From NCBI GenBank assembly GCA_941918925.1, contig OW799237.1:58327997-58391996 (forward strand): 64,000 nt of DNA, read 5' to 3'. This DNA comes from Phyto melanocephala. Taxonomy: Eukaryota > Arthropoda > Insecta > Diptera > Rhinophoridae. The translations under genes and the position numbers were made by a program. Below are positions 60,087 through 64,000 of the stretch, in pieces; position 1 is the stretch's first letter; each line of letters starts with the position of its first letter. Under the pieces are notes generated by a model, which was not told where the DNA came from, did not search any database, and saw nothing but the letters and a program-made list of their open reading frames with translations.

Positions 60087-62435
60087 CACAGAGGAGTATT
60101 TGGCCTGAAAACCTGGCCAAAATTATTAAACGTGTTTTTTAAATTAAAAGTTCTAGTTTTTTGATAGTTTTAGGTGTAGTATGATATAAGAAATCTAGTA
60201 GCAGATTTTAAAAAAATTACACTGCGTGGAATGTGTGGACTATATGGACCTTCATGCCCTTAATTCAAATCTGTTTTCCGTTTTTCTCTAGTACGTAAGA
60301 ATTTTCTTTTAAAGGCGTGGCATATTCCATCCCCTAAATCGATGGGTTGCCTAATATATTTTACCATAACTTGAATACAGGTTCTCCGATTTCAATAGCA
60401 GGAGGATCAGAAGATGCACCGAAAAATTCTGCATAAACTAACCAAACACATTTCTTTTCTATCTATTACTACTTCGGAATTATTAAAAATTTAATGGCGA
60501 AAAAAACAAATTTTCCTGCAAAATTCGTCAAATTTTTTGTTTTCAAAGTGCAATAAAAAAAACTAAAGAATCAAAAAGTTTAATTTTTAAGATTTTTCAA
60601 AAGCCACATTCCCAAGGAGATATAAATAGTAAAACTCAATTAACAAATGTTGATTTTAAAGGTTTAAACTGCTGCAAAACCTCTTTAAGGTATCTACATA
60701 AACGTGTTGCTGTGTGGTCGAAAAGAGCTTAGAGCTTCACTTCCGCTAATGTTTCAGTAACGGTTATGGCATCTTCATTGGGATAACATTTTTTTTTGCA
60801 TTTTTTAGTAATGAATAACATGAATACAAATTTTTATTGGCATTGTATAAAATTTCATATTGCTTTTTCGTGGGCTCTGCATTTACAAAGAGTGCTACAG
60901 CTCCTTCCGCTGAAAGTTTATTCACAGTGACTTCAGAAGTTGTTAATGTAACTTGCGATTTCTTGCTTTTCTTGAGGATCTCATTATATCCATTATAAAT
61001 TTAGCTGCATCATTATGTCCCGCTGCTCTTTGACTCATGGATGCAGCAAATGTGATCTCCTCTGTTGTTATTTGGTGACGAACTTCTTCCGTTTTTCTCC
61101 GATTTGTTTCTTCATTAGCTTCATTAAATTCTTTTCGTGGTCGCCCTGAAGACGAACTGCCAAATACTGGTATTGTTACAGTTCCTTCCAGCCATTTAGC
61201 GTTTGTGCTTAAAAAGCGGTCCTCTTTTCGTTGTGCCAAAAGCCAATATCTTTTAAAACAAGTTTTGAAATTTTTTAAACACTGCTGCAGTGCTAATATG
61301 TCACCATCCCCTTGACATTTTGAAATTTCGCTCAATTTTCTGACCAAAAAATCCAATTTCTCGTCAATGGTTCCAGCATTAGATTTTATCACTATTTGGA
61401 ATAGCTGTAATCTTGTGTAAACTTGTTCCATGTTGACTCTAGAAGTTACAAAACGGTTTTGATAAAGACTGTGTGCAATAACCCTTTATAAGTATTTTCA
61501 AGCGCAAGCTCTTATGCGTTAATTGGATGGTAGCCTGATACCTGCGTGCCCATAAATTTTTATGTACCTGTATTTATTTTTTGTAAACATATTTTTGTGA
61601 TTAATGCTTCTAATAATTATTCTTATTAGGTACGGTATATATTTTTTTTACATATAATGTTTTGTAGAGCAGGTATATAAGAATATCCTTTATGGGGATG
61701 CGTGGGACATTCCCTTATAACTATTGGGGATAAAAAAAATTTTTTCAAATTCATAATTATAGGCTGGTATTAACATTTTGAAGTGTTAAAAGTGATGTGA
61801 ATAACAGTTGAAATCAATAATTCGAAACACATAAAAGTTTATGACGATATAAATGTATAAGGAAAAGTGCCTGATGAGCAAAATAGAAGAAAAGTGAAAA
61901 TTTAAAAAAATCGTCAAAAATAATGGCGCAAACTTGCGCACACTTTTTTTTTGTTTCTAAAATAAGATTCCAAATTTTATTGTGGTGTCAAACATAATTC
62001 GTAGAGATACTAACCTCACTTTTAAAAACCTCTTGTTTTTCTTTTTTTGCAAAAAAAAAGTGTATCATTTTTTTTGTTTTTAGCTTTTGAACGAATTGTT
62101 TCAGCATGAATATTTTACATATTTAAATTTTTTTTTCTTTTTTAAATAACTTTTGATCAAACCTTTCAGCGAAAAAAAAAATCATTGTTAAACCACAAAA
62201 AAAAAATATCATAAAAACATCCAGAAACCGAAAAAAACATTTAAATCTCATATAATTTTCTTCACTTTCCTGACTTTAGCAGGGTTTCAGAGCTACAAAT
62301 TGCAACTAAGTGTTAAAAATTTACAATATAATGTACAATATTGTTGTCTGTCGAGCTGCGTACTCAATTTTTAAGATTTCTTAAAATTCAGTTTTGCCTT
62401 TTTGGCCAGCTTTTCAGGTCAAATACTCCTCTGTG
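60087..62435. mobile_element. Transib-like element, 36-bp TIR, 5-bp target duplication
   Basis: Ends CACAGAGGAGTATTTG at 60087 and its complement ending 62435. The inverted match continues to about 36 bp with two mismatches ('CCTGAAAA.CTGGCCAAAA'). Flanked by cgtca at 60082-60086 and 62436-62440. Terminal CAC, a 5-bp duplication and the protein similarity of the minus-strand gene inside (60660-61431) all point to Transib. 2,349 bp is shorter than full Transib elements (about 3 kb), so the gene's 3' portion was probably lost. Confidence 0.72.
60660..61431 (-). pseudogene. Transib-type transposase, N-terminal part
   Basis: An open frame from ATG 61431 to TAA 60943 (162 codons) begins MEQVYTRLQLFQIVIKSN. 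It contains 'SGRPRKEFNEANEETNRRKT' and 'EEVRHQITTEEITFAASMSQ' followed by RAAGHNDAAKFIMDI. Beyond a frame change, 'SEVTVNKLSAEGAVALFVNA', 'EPTKKQYEILYNANKNLYSC', 'YSLLKNAKK', 'ITVTETLAEVKL' and 'ALFDHTATRLCRYLKEVL' follow down to about 60660. I recall this order (RP.K.F, RRK..LR, MSQRA.G..DA.K, A..F..A..TK.QY, YP.Y.....AK, L.DHTA.RL) from insect Transib-related transposases. The catalytic core, which would follow, is absent. The family call is from memory and should be searched. Confidence 0.62.
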
Positions 62436-63474
62436 CGTCATTCCAAAAAAACACCCTTTTGAGTCATCTAATGGGCTTAAAAATATACTAGATGCTCCAG
62501 TAACAAGCCGTACTATAAGAAACAGGCTTCAAGAGGCTGGACTTATGGGTCGAAGTCCAAGGTCAGTACCTCTTTTAAGTTAAAAAAAAAAAATAAACAA
62601 AAAAGGTTACAATTTGCCAGACAACACCAAAGTCGCAAAAATTGGAACAACGTGCTGTGGTCTGATGAGACAAATATAAATTTGTTCGGATCAGAAGGAA
62701 AATGTTTTGTACGTCGCCCTACTAATAAACAGTTTGATTCAAAATACACAAAAGACAGTCAAACATGGCGGCGGGTGCCGAATGATATGGGGATGTTTTT
62801 CAGCGTCTGCTGTTGGTTTAATTTAATGGGTACAAGGGAAAATGACAGCGGTACAAAGCAAAGTGCTTCTATTTGCTGAGGAGGAAATGCCATTGAAGTG
62901 GGAGTTTATGCAGGACAATGATCCCAAACACTCTGCAAAAAGTGTAAAATCTTGGTCCCCGTAATGTAATGGCCATCACAATCACCTGACTTAAATCCCA
63001 TCGAACATCTATGGGGAGTCCTTAAGAATAAAATTGGAATGTTTAAATCTAAAAATAAGCAACAAATGTGGAATAAAATTGAGGAAGCTTGGTATTCCAT
63101 TTCTCCTGATATTTGTGCTAATCTTGTTGGTTCAATGAATAGGCGGTGTCAAGATGTTATCAAAATGAAAGGAGCCTCAACTAAATATTAAAATAGTGTT
63201 AGGATTTGATGGTCAAATTTAACAAAAACTTTTTTTTCCGCAAAATATAAAACGTTTCTATTATTTTTTCCAGGCATACATATATTAAAAATATACAATT
63301 TTTTCAAGATGAAACCATAGTTAACTAATTTTTTCTGTTAGATGTTTAATAGACAATAGAGATACCTTTAACCTTATGTACATATATACCTTTTATTATT
63401 TACTTAAAGATAAATAAATGCTTAAGGAAATAATAAAAATTTGGTGCGTTTCTATTATTTTTTCCAACACTGTA

Positions 63475-64000
63475 AGTATGCGCTTACTATAACATCTTAC
63501 TAACAAGTTGCAAAGTAAGAAAAAATCAGTGAATGATTTTTGTATTGAATAATGACAGAAAACAATTGAAAAGTTCACTGTTATCTCTTACATGGAAGCA
63601 GTTCTATTTCGAAAACTTTGCAATCTGTATAATCATTCCATTAAAAGCTTTTATATTACAGCAAAATAAATATAACCAGTGAAAACGATAACATTTTCTT
63701 CATGTATGGATGTGTAAACAATTTGTTAAATTGTTTATAACAAATTTTTAGGCTATCACAAATATAATTTTCGAAATACCCACAACACTCTTTAAGTGTA
63801 GTCATTTACATGAATAATAATGAGAACATTTTTTTTTCGTTCAAGCTTCCAATTGTGGTGTATCCTAAAAAAAATTCTAAATTTGTAACTTTGATGGTAA
63901 CTTATTGTTTTTTTCTGCAGATACAAAAAACATGACTTTACTTCTTTATATGTATGCGTAGATATTGTAAGTTTAAGCGATACTGTTTATTTGTGTATAA
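63475..64000. other. unassigned AT-rich DNA
   Basis: Nothing recognised up to the window end. Confidence 0.4.

Larger units (their letters stand above)
59896..63191 (+). pseudogene. Tc1-like (DD34E) transposase split by an insertion
   Basis: N-terminal part from 59896: MGRGVHTTDAERNVILKLKS, 'SLGKIAHIMKCSKVIHYTKN', 'ETRGRKRKT' (HTH and GRKRKT hinge). The insertion 60087-62435 follows. C-terminal part: 'SKKHPFESSNGLKNILDA', 'VTSRTIRNRLQEAGLMGRSP', 'NNVLWSDETNINLFGSEGK' (first D), 'FMQDNDPKHSAKSVKSW' (second D), '[20 protein letters not shown]' (E), and stop at 63189-63191. Removing the insertion and one cgtca copy brings the two parts together apart from one extra A in a poly-A run (62444-62450). 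Further frameshifts occur near 62580 and 62770-62880. Confidence 0.82.
59619..63472 (+). mobile_element. Tc1-like element with doubled (IR/DR) terminal repeats
   Basis: Ends CAGTGTTGGAAAAAATAATA at the right (complement ending 63472; TA at 63473-63474) and TAGTGTTAGAAAAATAATAG at the left (59619; TA at 59617-59618). The core 'AAAAAATAATAGAAACG' recurs in the same orientation inside each end: about 59782-59800 (decayed, ATTAATAGAACCG) and 63251-63274. This gives two repeats per end about 165-195 bp apart, the IR/DR layout of Tc3, Bari or Sleeping Beauty-type elements. A Transib-like element interrupts the transposase. Confidence 0.8.

Noticed and set aside
1..64000. Bacterial-type features (operons, CRISPR, ribosome binding sites) and a novel defence-like gene cluster
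   Set aside because: The window is clearly an insect nuclear genome; no direct-repeat/spacer array or clustered intact genes exist.

Overview
This is an AT-rich eukaryotic window with poly-A/T tracts, GT-AG introns and dense transposable elements. The repeats are of cyclorrhaphan-fly type: mini-me/DINE-like elements with an ACRG/GTCY proto-microsatellite, mariner and Tc1 relics, a DD37E element, hAT elements and Transib-like elements. I infer a higher dipteran, probably a calyptrate such as a blow fly, house fly or flesh fly. The species cannot be fixed from the sequence alone.

The only host gene I can support is on the minus strand: five exons of Nup210/gp210, the nuclear-pore membrane glycoprotein. 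They lie at 51576-51681, 20836-20954, 17074-17172, 14123-14356 and 13864-14010 and encode about 235 contiguous residues of the C-terminal lumenal region. All junctions are GT-AG and in phase. The first intron in the window is 30.6 kb long. Neither the upstream exons (beyond 51.7 kb) nor the last exons with the membrane segment and tail (below 13.86 kb) could be found, so nearly the whole window is intron of this gene, apart from whatever lies beyond its undetected ends.

Layout from left to right: 1-4 kb holds a Tc1 element with clear ends (1888-3730). 4.8-6.05 kb holds a reverse LINE reverse transcriptase relic. 10.1-13.05 kb holds a forward LINE (gag-like and endonuclease regions), followed by a 183-bp tandem duplication. 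13.8-21 kb holds four Nup210 exons, a DD37E transposase with one frameshift (18861-19857) and a mini-me copy. 22.7-23.3 kb holds a mariner relic. 25.1-31.3 kb is a 6.2-kb nest: hAT-type ends with an 8-bp target duplication, inside them a pair of ~450-480-bp inverted repeats around an intron-containing transposase-like gene, and inside that gene a 1.4-kb element with CACAGTG ends and a 5-bp duplication. 33-42 kb holds mariner, mini-me copies, a hAT element with a foldback flank, and palindromic MITEs. 42.9-46.5 kb holds a LINE fragment, a hAT element and a mariner relic. 47.9-54.3 kb holds a mini-me copy, a hAT MITE, Tc1 and mariner relics, and a Helitron-like 3' end. 54.9-59.3 kb is a candidate hAT element carrying other repeats. 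59.6-63.5 kb is a Tc1 element with doubled terminal repeats, split by a Transib-like element.

Apart from Nup210, every protein-like stretch looks like transposon coding sequence, and almost all are broken. The most informative structures are the nested insertions. In several cases removing an element restores the host reading frame or target site, which fixes its boundaries and the relative order of insertion.
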